Assembly: GCF_019029495.1 (NCBI RefSeq)
Contig: NZ_JAERQM010000010.1
Coordinates: forward strand, 98,249 to 162,248
DNA: 64,000 nucleotides
DNA from: Falsiroseomonas oleicola
GTDB taxonomy: Bacteria > Pseudomonadota > Alphaproteobacteria > Acetobacterales > Acetobacteraceae
Reading direction: 5' to 3'
In this document: in pieces, positions 8,868 to 17,206 of the stretch
How positions within the stretch are numbered: position 1 is the stretch's first letter
Layout: every line of letters begins with the position of its first letter
Notes under the pieces: generated by a model
Seen by the model: only the letters and a program-made list of their open reading frames with translations
The model's database searches: none
What the model was told of the DNA's origin: nothing
Position numbers and translations under genes: made by a program

Positions 8868-9569
8868 CTATTCCGCGGCACGCGCGAGTCCGAACCGCGC
8901 GCGCAGCTCCCGTTCGACATAATCCAGGCTCTCGACATCGGCGAACTTCATGTCGAGGTCGAACAGGTTTGCCTTGTGCGCGCTCGGGCTGCGGTCGCCG
9001 CAGGCCTGTTCCACCAGCACGACGCGGAAATTATGCGAGAAGGCGTCCATGGCGCCGGCCCGCACGCAGCCGCTGGTGGAAATGCCGCAGATGATGACGG
9101 TGTCGACCTCGTCATAGCGCAGGAAGGCCTCCAGCGGCGTGGCGAAGAAGCAGGAGGGCTTGTTCTTCATCACCACCCGGTCCTGTTCCCGCGGCGCGTA
9201 GGCGGCCGGCCATTCATCGGCGCGGGGGTCGCGGCTGTACTGGAAGTCTCCGGCGGTGCCGAGCTTGAGGTTCCAGATGCCGCGATAGCTGGGATGGGTG
9301 CGGTCGTCGCGGCGGCTGTAATAGATCGGCAGGTCGAGTTCCCGGAACAGCGCCGTCAGTCGTTCCAGTGCGGCCAGCAGCGCCGGATCCTCCCGCCCGC
9401 ATTGGGAATAGGCGGGGTCGACGAACATGTAGGTGGTGTCGATGTTCAGCAGCGCCGGGCGGCGGCCGATGCCGATGCGGCGCGCGAAGCCGCCCTTGCG
9501 ATAGGTCTCCAGCTCCTCATCCGGCACGAAGCCGCGCCATTTCTCCAGCTTCTCCAGCGGTTCCGTCAT
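8868..9569 (-). CDS. Isochorismatase-family cysteine hydrolase (amidase-like)
   Basis: The 233-residue protein has the complete isochorismatase-fold amidohydrolase triad: Asp44 in LNIDTTYMF, Lys135 in VVMKNKPSCFF and nucleophile Cys168 in CGISTSGCVRAG. The pattern is close to N-carbamoylsarcosine amidase-type hydrolases, which cleave amides or ureides to acid plus ammonia. The gene converges tail-to-tail with the nitrile hydratase, its stop directly abutting that gene's stop. A nitrile-to-amide-to-acid sequence is possible but is inference; nicotinamidase or biuret-hydrolase-like activity cannot be excluded. Confidence 0.87.
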   Translation of the reverse strand: MTEPLEKLEKWRGFVPDEELETYRKGGFARRIGIGRRPALLNIDTTYMFVDPAYSQCGREDPALLAALERLTALFRELDLPIYYSRRDDRTHPSYRGIWNLKLGTAGDFQYSRDPRADEWPAAYAPREQDRVVMKNKPSCFFATPLEAFLRYDEVDTVIICGISTSGCVRAGAMDAFSHNFRVVLVEQACGDRSPSAHKANLFDLDMKFADVESLDYVERELRARFGLARAAE

Positions 9570-9629
9570 GATTTCCTCCTGGGATACAAGGCCACGGTCG
9601 CGGTGGCGGCGGGAGGCGTCAAGCGGCGT

Positions 9630-9944
9630 TCAACTGGCGAGCTTCAATGTGACGATGCCGCCCACGATCAGCGCCACGCCGGCCAGCCGGCCGAGACTCG
9701 CCGGTTCCCCAAGCAGCCAGATGCCGAGGATGGCGGTGCCGACGGCGCCGATGCCGGTCCAGATGGCATAGGCCGTGCCGATCGGCAGCGTCTTCAGGGC
9801 CAGCGCCAGCAGCCAGAAGCTGGCCGCCATGCAGGTGACGGTGAGCAGGGAGGGCACCAGCCGGGTGAAGCCATACGTGTGCTTCAGCCCCATCGCCCAG
9901 CCGATCTCCAGCAGACCGGCACCGATCAGGTAGATCCAGGCCAC
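9630..9944 (-). CDS. gdx: Gdx/SugE-type SMR guanidinium exporter
   Basis: The 104-residue protein has four transmembrane helices of the small multidrug resistance family. Residues diagnostic of the Gdx clade are in place: Gly10, Glu13 and Trp16 (AGLLEIGW), Ser42 and Trp62 (IWTGIGAVG). Gdx proteins are proton-coupled antiporters that export guanidinium; they work as antiparallel dimers in the inner membrane. Only 29 bases separate the start from the end of the next upstream minus-strand gene, and no guanidine riboswitch fold is visible there. Its place beside amide/nitrile hydrolases hints at export of a guanidino or amino by-product, which is inference. Confidence 0.9.
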   Translation of the reverse strand: MAWIYLIGAGLLEIGWAMGLKHTYGFTRLVPSLLTVTCMAASFWLLALALKTLPIGTAYAIWTGIGAVGTAILGIWLLGEPASLGRLAGVALIVGGIVTLKLAS

Positions 9945-9973
9945 CTTTCCAACTCCGCCATGATGGCAGGGTC

Positions 9974-10858
9974 TTACGGCGCCGGCGGCGGCAGGTCATC
10001 CCCGGCAAGACGCGTGGCGTCCTCCGCCGCGAGGGGTGGCGGCTGTGCCACCATCAGCCCGCGACGGATCGTCGCCGCCACCTCCGCCCGGTGGATGATG
10101 CTGTGCATCAGCGTGCGATAGGGCGCCGGGGAGACCGAGATATTACCCCGGAAGGGCTGGTCCATCAGGAAGACGAAGGCCACCAGCGCGCCGACGCCGG
10201 AGGCCTGGATCGCCAGCACGCCGAGCACATGGCGGCGCGCCGGATACATCGTGCCGCTGGCGATCAGCAGCAGCATCAGCAGCTTGATGAGGATCCAGAA
10301 GGGCTTGGGCAGCCCGTCCGCGGCATGGCTCAGCCGTTCCTCCCGCGCCGTGTCCAGCCCATCGATCTCCTGCAACAGGTCCTGGGCCAGGACATCCGAC
10401 ATCGTCGCGGCGGCAGCATAGACGGCGTGTTCCAGCGCCTCCGCCAGCTTCTGCGTTTCCGGATGGCGGCCGCGATCGGCCATGCCGGGGAACTCATCCT
10501 CCGTGATGCTGGTCAGATAGGCGCGGATGCCGGTCTGGAGCGGGGCGGCCGGCGGGCCCAGCCGGTCCGCCAGCCGCGCCATGCCGCTGATCGCCGAGAC
10601 CTCCGCCGAGACCAGGCGCTGCGAATCGCTCTGCTGGGTGCGGGCCTGGATGGCGCAGAAGGCCAGGGTGAGCGTCAGGGCCGAGACCACGGCGGCGGTG
10701 CTGCGCAGCGCCATGTCCAGATGGTCCTTGCGGTCCGGCAGGTTCAGATGCGGCGCGATGGCCGCGCAGGCCCCCGCCGCAAGCCCCGCCGAGGCCAGCA
10801 TGAAGACCGCATAGACCGCGATATCCGGCAGTTCATAGAAGGCGATCAGCAGAGGCAT
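9974..10858 (-). CDS. DUF4239 (bestrophin-like) membrane protein
   Basis: The 294-residue integral membrane protein has two hydrophobic segments near the N-terminus (around residues 12-32 and 50-72), a soluble helical middle, and two further segments near 208-225 and 230-250. This layout fits the DUF4239 family, annotated as bestrophin-like, with no biochemical function known to me. [11 protein letters not shown] at 10858 is taken as the start because the frame upstream has no membrane-protein character. The C-terminus is proline-rich. It is divergent from the NDUFS4-like gene, with about 190 bases between them. Confidence 0.72.
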   Translation of the reverse strand: MPLLIAFYELPDIAVYAVFMLASAGLAAGACAAIAPHLNLPDRKDHLDMALRSTAAVVSALTLTLAFCAIQARTQQSDSQRLVSAEVSAISGMARLADRLGPPAAPLQTGIRAYLTSITEDEFPGMADRGRHPETQKLAEALEHAVYAAAATMSDVLAQDLLQEIDGLDTAREERLSHAADGLPKPFWILIKLLMLLLIASGTMYPARRHVLGVLAIQASGVGALVAFVFLMDQPFRGNISVSPAPYRTLMHSIIHRAEVAATIRRGLMVAQPPPLAAEDATRLAGDDLPPPAP

Positions 10859-11045
10859 GGCGTGGCGCGGCCGGAATGGGTGCGGGGCAAGGCGGCCTCC
10901 TTTGGCGAGGCGCCAGTATCCGGCCTGCTTTCTTGACCAGGGGTTAGCGACCGGGGTTGGCGCGGGCAGGGGTCGCGGCAGGACGTCGCGTGATGTATAG
11001 GAAAGCCGCAGAACACCGCCCCTGCCGAGGGAAGACCGCCGCCCC

Positions 11046-11372
11046 ATGTCGCGCGACAGCCAGATTGCCCGCATCCACCGCCAGCCCAAATCCGCCATGC
11101 AGTCCGGCCGCGCCGGGGCCGGGCAATGGCTGCTGGAATTCGCCCCGGGCGAGAAGAAGCGGCTGGACCCGATGACCGGCTGGCCCGGATCGGGCGACAC
11201 CCAGGCCCAGGTGAAGCTGCGCTTCGCCACCGCCGAGGCCGCCATCGCCTATGCCGAAAGCCGCGGCTGGACCTATGAGGTCGCGCAGCCGCCGGTGGTG
11301 CGGGCCGACATCAAGCCGAAGGCCTATGCGGACAATTTCAAGTTCGGCCGCAGCGAGAACTGGTCGCACTGA
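11046..11372 (+). CDS. NDUFS4-like complex I accessory subunit
   Basis: The 108-residue protein matches the ETC complex I conserved region family, the bacterial counterparts of mitochondrial NDUFS4 found mainly in alphaproteobacteria. The visible family features are ARIHRQPKSAMQSGR near the start, WLLEFAP, the LDPMTGWPGSGD segment, AIAYAESRGWTYEV and the C-terminal FKFGRSENWSH. It is a peripheral subunit associated with NADH dehydrogenase I; no nuo genes are in the window, which is usual because this gene often stands alone. A tRNA-Arg gene follows 13 bases after its stop. Confidence 0.92.
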   Translation: MSRDSQIARIHRQPKSAMQSGRAGAGQWLLEFAPGEKKRLDPMTGWPGSGDTQAQVKLRFATAEAAIAYAESRGWTYEVAQPPVVRADIKPKAYADNFKFGRSENWSH

Positions 11373-11385
11373 CGGCGCCGGCTTT

Positions 11386-11462
11386 GCACCCGTAGCTCAG
11401 CTGGATAGAGCATCGGATTTCTACTCCGTGGGTCGGGGGTTCGAATCCCTCCGGGTGCGCCA
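11386..11462 (+). tRNA. tRNA-Arg (anticodon TCT)
   Basis: A complete cloverleaf can be drawn over 77 bases including an encoded CCA. The seven-base acceptor arms GCACCCG and CGGGTGC pair fully. The D-arm GCTC...GAGC and the T-arm with TTCGAAT are normal, and the anticodon loop TTTCTAC reads TCT (Arg, AGA codons). The top pair of the anticodon stem (positions 27-43) is a T-T mismatch, and the T-stem contains one G-T wobble. The antisense strand gives a spurious open frame. Confidence 0.95.
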
Positions 11463-11687
11463 TTTTCTCTATTCCAGAACAATAATGGCATCCCAAAGCC
11501 GGTTTTCGGCGCGGCTTAGACGTCGAGACCGCTGGTCTGCCGGGAAATTCATAATTGAATAATCTGAAACACGTGACGTCGTGATCTGACGGGAGTAATT
11601 TCAATTCCAGGCGTTTTCATCGTATAACGCGCGACCGTACCGGTCATCGTTGATCGTTCCGATCGCTTCGAAAAGATCGGCAACCAG

Positions 11688-12782
11688 ATGAACAGGCGTT
11701 CTTTTCTTGCCGGCGGGGCCGGGCTGGCGATTGCTGGTGTCGGGGCAGCATTCTTCGTGCTCCGGGGCATGGGCTCCATGGAGGAGTACAATGCCTCGAT
11801 TGCCGCGACGCGGGCGGCATTGAGGCAGGCGCCAGAGACAAACGATCTCATTCGCTACGCGACGCTCGCGGCCAACAGCCACAATACGCAGCCTTGGCGG
11901 TTCAGGATCAGCGCGGGCAATATCGAAATCCTGCCCGACATGGCACGGCAGATCGGAATCGTCGACCCGGACAACCACCATCTTTTCGCCAGCCTCGGCT
12001 GCGCGGCAGAAAATCTGGCCATTGCCTGCGGTGCGCGCGGAAGGCCGGGCGCACTCCGCTTCAACCCGGCGGAAAACGGTTCCATCATCTTCGCCACCGG
12101 AGGCGAAGTGCCGGCAGAGCCGATGTTGTTCAACGCCATTCCGCAGCGCCAATCGACCCGTGGCGACTTCGACGGCAAGCCTGTCAGCACCGCCGATCTG
12201 CGAAGTCTTGTCACGGCGGCGGCGATGCCGGGCGTCGATCTGGTTCTGCTCACGGATCGGCCGCAGATCGAGCGGGTCCGCGATCTGGTCCTTGCCGGGA
12301 ACAGCGCGCAGTTGGCCGATCCGGCCTTCCTGCATGAACTGAAGGCGTGGCTGCGCTTCAACCCTCGGCAGGCCATGAGGGCCGGCGACGGTCTGCTCAG
12401 CGCCTCCTCTGGAAATCCCTCACTGCCCTCCTGGCTCGGGCCAATGATGTTTGATCTGGCTTTCAAGGCTGAAGCCGAGAACGAGAAATACGCCAGGCAG
12501 TTTGCGTCGACAGCCGGGGTCGCGGTCTTCGTGGCCCACAAGGACGACCGCGCGCATTGGGTGCTTGCTGGCCGCGCATGCCAGCGTTTCGCGTTGCAAG
12601 CCACCGCCCTCGGTCTCAAGCATGCCTTTATCAATCAGCCCGTTGAAGTCGCGAGCCTGCGGCCTGAGCTGGCGACACTGGTCGGGCTGCCTGGGCGACG
12701 CCCCGACATCGTCATGCGCTTTGGCTACGGCCCTTCGCTTCCCTACTCGGCGCGCAGGCCCGTCGAAGCCGTCCTCGCGTGA
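11688..12782 (+). CDS. Acg-like nitroreductase-fold protein with Tat-type signal
   Basis: The 364-residue protein begins NRRSFLAGGAGLAIAG, a twin-arginine-like signal or anchor, followed by LAANSHNTQPWRF, the FMN-site motif of nitroreductase/Acg-family proteins, and HNTQPW-linked segments such as RQSTRGDFDGKPVS. Acg-type proteins bind FMN and may sequester flavin or reduce nitro compounds and quinones; the role here is unknown. The codons contain more A/T in third position than the surrounding genes, and the gene stands isolated after a tRNA, which suggests horizontal acquisition. The ATG at 11688 has no strong SD, so the start is moderately certain. Confidence 0.8.
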   Translation: MNRRSFLAGGAGLAIAGVGAAFFVLRGMGSMEEYNASIAATRAALRQAPETNDLIRYATLAANSHNTQPWRFRISAGNIEILPDMARQIGIVDPDNHHLFASLGCAAENLAIACGARGRPGALRFNPAENGSIIFATGGEVPAEPMLFNAIPQRQSTRGDFDGKPVSTADLRSLVTAAAMPGVDLVLLTDRPQIERVRDLVLAGNSAQLADPAFLHELKAWLRFNPRQAMRAGDGLLSASSGNPSLPSWLGPMMFDLAFKAEAENEKYARQFASTAGVAVFVAHKDDRAHWVLAGRACQRFALQATALGLKHAFINQPVEVASLRPELATLVGLPGRRPDIVMRFGYGPSLPYSARRPVEAVLA

Positions 12783-12999
12783 AATGGCGACCTGGCCGGC
12801 TAGCCCCGCCGGACCGCGACATCGAGGACCGCATGCGGATGTTTGAGGCGATCGCCGCCATGCCAGGGCTGGCGTGATCGCCGGGGATCAGATCCTGCGC
12901 CTTCTGGCTGGGCGCCAGCATGGAACTCGCGGGACAGCGCCCCGTTGGCCACCACATCGACCCGCCCGCGACAATATCCCACTGGCCAAGGAGGATCGC

Positions 13000-13488
13000 A
13001 TGAATTGGTCAGGGATGTTCTTTCAGAACTGGGAGGGGATCGCCCGCACGGTGACGGTCGGCATCCTGGCCTATGTCACGCTGATCCTGTTCCTGCGCAT
13101 CTCGGGCAAGCGGACGCTGGCGAAGCTGAACGCCTTTGACCTGGTCGTCACCGTGGCCCTCGGCTCGACCCTTTCCGCCATCCTGCTCCAGGAATCCGTC
13201 GCCCTGGCGGAAGGCATGGTCGCGCTCGGCCTGCTGATCCTGATGCAGTTCCTGGTGACCTATGTCTCGGTGCGCAGGGCGGGCTTCGCGAAGCTGGTCC
13301 GGTCGGAGCCCGCCTTGCTTGCCCGTGACGGCGCCTTTTGCGACGCGACGATGCGGCGCGAGCGCATCACCCGCGACGAAGCCCTGAGCGCCATCCGCGC
13401 CTCCGGCGGTCGCGGGATCGAGGATGTGTCATCGCTCATCCTGGAAAGCGACGGCACGCTGAGCGCCGTCTTCGGGCGCGCGGCCTAG
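13000..13488 (+). CDS. DUF421 (YetF-like) membrane protein
   Basis: The 162-residue protein has three predicted membrane helices (about residues 12-32, 44-62 and 68-88) followed by a cytoplasmic alpha/beta domain with SEPALLARDG and GIEDVSSLILESDGTLS, the typical order of DUF421 proteins. It contains ISGKRTLAKLNAFDLVVTVALGS, the strongest family signature. It is shorter than Bacillus YetF. Function is unknown; relatives are linked to spore membranes and stress. AAGGAGGA lies eight bases before the ATG, fixing the start. Its stop overlaps the stop of the convergent DUF2891 gene. Confidence 0.87.
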   Translation: MNWSGMFFQNWEGIARTVTVGILAYVTLILFLRISGKRTLAKLNAFDLVVTVALGSTLSAILLQESVALAEGMVALGLLILMQFLVTYVSVRRAGFAKLVRSEPALLARDGAFCDATMRRERITRDEALSAIRASGGRGIEDVSSLILESDGTLSAVFGRAA

Positions 13489-14468
13489 CCTTCCTCCTCC
13501 AGTGCCAACGTCGCAAAACTCGCCAGCCAATGCGCGCCCATATAGTGCCCGTCGAGATGCGGCAGGCTGGCCGCCAGATGCGCCGCCGCCGCCATCCGCA
13601 TGCGTACCGCCCGCGGATCGCCTTCGGGCAGCGTCCTGGCCAGGCGGCGCCAGGCCCAGGCGCGGGACAAGTTCAGCCCATCCAGATGCACGATCCTCCC
13701 ATCGCTGCGATCCGCCACGCGGGCCGGGGTGAACAGGGTTACGGGCGCGGCCTGCGCCAGATGCGGCAGGAAGCCCTCGAACCAGGGGGCGAAATCGGCC
13801 GGTGGCAGCAGCGACGCCAGACAGACCGCCTCGGTCAGGGCAGGGGAGAGAAAATCCTCACCGGAGGGTTCCCAGGCCTGGCAGTCGCGATCGGCGCCAT
13901 ACCAGCGCCGTGCCGTCTCTCGCAGCAGCACCAGCAGCGCGGGGTCGTGCAGCGCCGCCCAATCCGCCGCCAGGGTCAGGGCGAAGGCGGTGTTGCTGTG
14001 GACGCCGCTGCGGATGGGGTAGTCGGCGCGCGGCAGATGCGCCTGGAAGCGTGCCGCGAAATCCCCGGCCAGCGGCGCCAGCACCGAATCCCAGCGCGTG
14101 CCGGCCAGCGCCGCATGCAGCTTCAGCAGCCAGGCCCAGCCATAGGGCCGCTCGAACCCACGGGAGGCGGGGCGGGCGAGATAGGCGCGCTCGGCCTCGG
14201 CATTGGCCGGGGTGAAGGCCGAGTCGAAGCGGGCGGCGATGGCGGCGGCCTCCGGCATGTCCGGAAAGCGGGCCAGCAGCCGGGCGAGCATCCAATGGGC
14301 ATGCACGCAGGAATGCCAGTCGAAGCTGCCATGGAACATCGGATGCAACTCGGAAGGGCGGCGCAGATCGTCCGGCCCCTCCAGCACATGGTCCAGCTTC
14401 TGCGGCCATTCCTGCGCCACATGGCCCAGCGCGATCCGCGCCAGGGCGCCGGCCTGATCGGGGCCCAT
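13485..14468 (-). CDS. DUF2891 family protein
   Basis: The 327-residue soluble protein shows the DUF2891 core: HPMFHGSFDWHSCVHAHWML, a conserved block rich in His, Trp and Cys that resembles the active-site region of alpha/alpha-barrel enzymes, then ERPYGWAWLLKL. No signal peptide is visible. Biochemical function is not known to me; an (alpha/alpha)6-barrel carbohydrate-active or epimerase-like fold is a guess. Start 14468 lies nine bases after the stop of the thiolase gene, so it is likely the last gene of an operon with thiolase and enoyl-CoA hydratase. The last bases overlap the opposing DUF421 gene. Confidence 0.8.
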   Translation of the reverse strand: MGPDQAGALARIALGHVAQEWPQKLDHVLEGPDDLRRPSELHPMFHGSFDWHSCVHAHWMLARLLARFPDMPEAAAIAARFDSAFTPANAEAERAYLARPASRGFERPYGWAWLLKLHAALAGTRWDSVLAPLAGDFAARFQAHLPRADYPIRSGVHSNTAFALTLAADWAALHDPALLVLLRETARRWYGADRDCQAWEPSGEDFLSPALTEAVCLASLLPPADFAPWFEGFLPHLAQAAPVTLFTPARVADRSDGRIVHLDGLNLSRAWAWRRLARTLPEGDPRAVRMRMAAAAHLAASLPHLDGHYMGAHWLASFATLALEEEG

Positions 14469-14477
14469 CCCGCGGTG

Positions 14478-15644
14478 CTAGCCCAGCCGCTCCAGGATCG
14501 AGCAGTAATTCGCCACCGCCGCCCCGCCCATGTTGAACACGCCGGCGCGGTCGGCCTTGGGCAGTTGCATCTCGCCCGCTGTGCCGGTGAGCTGCATCGC
14601 CGCCAGCACATGCATCGAGACGCCCGTGGCCCCGATCGGGTGGCCCTTGGATTTCAGCCCGCCGGAGGGATTCACGGGCAGCCGCCCATCCTTGGCGGTC
14701 CAGCCTTCCAGCGCCGCCCGCGCCCCTTGCCCCTCGGGCGCCAGGCCCATCGCCTCGTATTCGATCAGCTCGGCGATGGTGAAGCAATCATGGGTTTCGA
14801 CGAAGGACAGGTCGGAGAGCGCCAGCCCCGTCTCTGCCAGGGCCTGTCCCCAGGCGGCCCGGGCGCCCTCGAACCGAACAATGTCGCGGGCGGCGATGGG
14901 CATCAGGTCGGTGGTCTGCACCGCGGCGCGGAAGTGCACCGCCTTGGCCATGCCGCGCGCGGTCTCCTCATCCGTCAGGATCAGCGCCGCGGCGCCATCG
15001 CTGACCAGCGAGCAGTCGGTGCGCTTCAGCGGCGGTGCGACGAAGGGATTTCTTTCAGATTCAGCGCGGCAGAAGGCGAAGCCGAGATCCTTCCGCATCT
15101 GCGCATAGGGATTCGATACACCATTCCGGTGGTTCTTGGCGGCGATCACGGCCAGCGCGTCGGACTGGTCGCCGTGCCGTTGGAAATAGCTTTCGGCGAT
15201 GCGCCCGAAGACACCCGCAAAACCCGCCGGAATCTCACCCTCATCGCGGCGGTAGGAGGCGCCCAGCAGGATGTCGCCGATCTGCGCGCCCGGCGTCGCC
15301 GTCATCTTCTCCGCCCCCACCACCAGGGCGAATCGGCCGCGCTTGGCCGCCAGGAAGTCGAGCGCGCCATGGATGGCGGCGGAGCCGGTGGCGCAGGCGT
15401 TCTCATACCGCGTGGTCGGCTTGAAGCGCAGCTCCGGCAGGCTTTGCAGCAGCAGGCTGGCGAAGAAGTCCTGTTTGGAGAAGCCGCCATTGAAGACGCC
15501 AACGAAGGCCCCGTCGACCTCCGCCGCGCCGATCCCCGCATCCTCGATGGCCGCCCGGGCCACGCGGCCGAACAGGCTCTCGATATCCGGGTCGTCCAGC
15601 TTGCCGAAGGGGGTATGGGCCCAGCCGACGATGCAGGCGGTCAT
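14478..15644 (-). CDS. Thiolase-family acetyl-CoA acetyltransferase (SCP-x-like)
   Basis: The 388-residue thiolase-fold enzyme has a nucleophile Cys84 in ENACATGSAA, the ETHDCFTIAELIEYE motif typical of SCP-x-type thiolases, and the catalytic GGLKSKGHPIGATG histidine loop. These enzymes cleave or form 3-ketoacyl-CoA, often for branched-chain or steroid side chains. It follows the enoyl-CoA hydratase after 17 bases, which fits a short beta-oxidation-like pathway. The second catalytic Cys of classical thiolases is not apparent, as usual in the SCP-x group. The substrate is unknown. Confidence 0.9.
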   Translation of the reverse strand: MTACIVGWAHTPFGKLDDPDIESLFGRVARAAIEDAGIGAAEVDGAFVGVFNGGFSKQDFFASLLLQSLPELRFKPTTRYENACATGSAAIHGALDFLAAKRGRFALVVGAEKMTATPGAQIGDILLGASYRRDEGEIPAGFAGVFGRIAESYFQRHGDQSDALAVIAAKNHRNGVSNPYAQMRKDLGFAFCRAESERNPFVAPPLKRTDCSLVSDGAAALILTDEETARGMAKAVHFRAAVQTTDLMPIAARDIVRFEGARAAWGQALAETGLALSDLSFVETHDCFTIAELIEYEAMGLAPEGQGARAALEGWTAKDGRLPVNPSGGLKSKGHPIGATGVSMHVLAAMQLTGTAGEMQLPKADRAGVFNMGGAAVANYCSILERLG

Positions 15645-15661
15645 GGCGGTGTCTCCCTAAA

Positions 15662-16456
15662 TCACATCATCCAGCTCGGCTTGCGGCGCTGCTTGAAGCT
15701 GGCGATGCCTTCCTCCGCCTCCGGGCTGGCGGCGCGGCGGGCGAAGCTCTGGGCGCCGGCCTCGGCATAGGCCGGGGGCGCCACGGGGCCGAGGGCGGCG
15801 AGCAGCGCCTTCGTCTCCGCCAGCGCGCCCGGGGCGCCCTGCAGGATGTCGGCGATGGTCGCCTGCACGGCGGCCTCCAGCCCCGCCGCATCGGGCAGCA
15901 CCTGGTGCACCAGGCCGGTATGCGCGGCCTCCGCCGCATCCATCACATGGCCTTGCAGGCACAGCCGCGCGGCCTCGCTGCGGCCCATGCGGCGGACCAG
16001 CCAGGGCAGGATCTGCGCCGGCACCAGCCCGCGCCGCACCTCGGGCGCCGAGAAGCGCGCATCGGCGGAGGCGAGGCAGATATCGGCCGCGGTGACGAAG
16101 CCGAGGCCACCGGCATAGGCCGCGCCCTCCACCGCCGCGATCACCACCTGCGGCAGTTCGGCGATGGCGTTGAAGCGCGCGCCGGTCTTCTGGTTGCGGG
16201 CATGCTGGCGGACCAGCTTTTCCTCCGGCGTTTCCACCGCACCGACCTCGGTCAGGTCGAGCCCCGCGCAGAAATGGCCGCCGGCGCCGGACAGAACCAG
16301 GACGCGGGCGGAGGTGTCGTTCTTCAGCTCCGCCAACAGCACGTCAAGCGCCTCCACCAGCGCCTGGCTCATGGCGTTGCGGCGATGCGGGCGGTTGAGC
16401 ACGGCACGCACCACCGGGCCGTCCCTGGTGACCAGAACGGGGTTTTCCTCGGTCAT
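15662..16456 (-). CDS. Enoyl-CoA hydratase/isomerase family protein
   Basis: The 264-residue crotonase-fold protein has both oxyanion-hole segments: GHFCAGLDL and AYAGGLGF. One catalytic glutamate equivalent is present in SAPEVRRGLVPAQI, but the other position (Glu144 of rat hydratase) is Gly in AGGLGF; the pattern resembles methylglutaconyl-CoA hydratase-like members. Start 16456 is supported by GGGAG about eight bases upstream; the in-frame upstream ATG at 16477 is less likely. It heads a likely operon with thiolase and DUF2891, pointing to acyl-CoA or branched-chain carbon metabolism. Confidence 0.87.
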   Translation of the reverse strand: MTEENPVLVTRDGPVVRAVLNRPHRRNAMSQALVEALDVLLAELKNDTSARVLVLSGAGGHFCAGLDLTEVGAVETPEEKLVRQHARNQKTGARFNAIAELPQVVIAAVEGAAYAGGLGFVTAADICLASADARFSAPEVRRGLVPAQILPWLVRRMGRSEAARLCLQGHVMDAAEAAHTGLVHQVLPDAAGLEAAVQATIADILQGAPGALAETKALLAALGPVAPPAYAEAGAQSFARRAASPEAEEGIASFKQRRKPSWMM

Positions 16457-16525
16457 GCGTCTCTGCTCCCTTTGCATTCGTGCGGGGCGAAACTCCGCCC
16501 GGCGCGCGGGGTCGTCAAGCCGGGC

Positions 16526-17200
16526 TCAGACGCCCTCGCATTCGCCCTCGGGCTGCTTGGCGCGAAGGGCGGCGAGTTCCGCGCGCAGCGCCACCATCTC
16601 CGCCCGCAGGGACGCCAGTTGCTCGCCCACCGGGTCCTCATCCACCGCCGCGCTCAGCCCGTAGCCGATCGAGGGGTCCTGGCAGGGCTGGCCGCGCGGC
16701 GGGCGGGCCGGGATGCCGACCACGGTGCAGCCGGGCGCCACCGGCGCCACCACCACGGCATTGGCACCCACCCGTGCGCCGCGGCCGATGCGGATCGGCC
16801 CCAGCACCTGGGCGCCGGCGCCGACCGTCACATGGTCCTCCAGCGTCGGATGCCGCTTGCCGGGCTGGCCGGAGAGGCCGCCGAGGGTGACGCCGTGATA
16901 GATCAGCACGTCATCGCCGATCTCCGCCGTCTCCCCGATCACCACCCCCATGCCGTGGTCGATGAACAACCGCCGGCCGATCCGGGCGCCGGGATGGATC
17001 TCGATGCCGGTCAGCCAGCGCGCGAGGTGCGAGGAAAAGCGTGCCGCCGCCGGCAGGCGCAGGCTCCACAGCGCATGCGACAGCCGGTGCCAGAGCACGG
17101 CATGCAGCCCGGCGTAACACAGCATCGCCTCCACCCAGCTTGGCCGCGCCGGGTCCCGGGCGCGGATGGTGCGGGCCAGCTCGATGATTTCCAGCGCCAT
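16526..17200 (-). CDS. cysE: Serine O-acetyltransferase
   Basis: The 224-residue protein transfers an acetyl group from acetyl-CoA to L-serine, the first step of cysteine synthesis. A short helical N-domain is followed by the left-handed beta-helix hexapeptide repeats, with catalytic-type His residues in [17 protein letters not shown] and [18 protein letters not shown]. After the usual end there is an extra tail (about residues 195-224) rich in Leu/Ala/Arg that could form a short coiled coil. It starts six bases after cysK stops, which supports a prx-cysK-cysE operon and a cysteine synthase complex. Confidence 0.94.
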   Translation of the reverse strand: MALEIIELARTIRARDPARPSWVEAMLCYAGLHAVLWHRLSHALWSLRLPAAARFSSHLARWLTGIEIHPGARIGRRLFIDHGMGVVIGETAEIGDDVLIYHGVTLGGLSGQPGKRHPTLEDHVTVGAGAQVLGPIRIGRGARVGANAVVVAPVAPGCTVVGIPARPPRGQPCQDPSIGYGLSAAVDEDPVGEQLASLRAEMVALRAELAALRAKQPEGECEGV

Positions 17201-17206
17201 CGGGGG

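Noticed and set aside
9945..9973. A guanidine riboswitch before the Gdx gene
   Set aside because: The gap before the start is only 29 bases, too short for a known guanidine riboswitch, and no ykkC-like motif is visible.
11338..11604. An open frame antisense to tRNA-Arg with MAHPEGFEPPTHGVEIRC-type translation
   Set aside because: This peptide is a well-known artefact produced by translating the antisense strand of tRNA genes; the tRNA itself explains it.
16485..16500. A GGGCG/CGCCC hairpin between enoyl-CoA hydratase and cysE as a terminator
   Set aside because: The stem is only five pairs with no T-run, and such stems are frequent by chance at this GC content.
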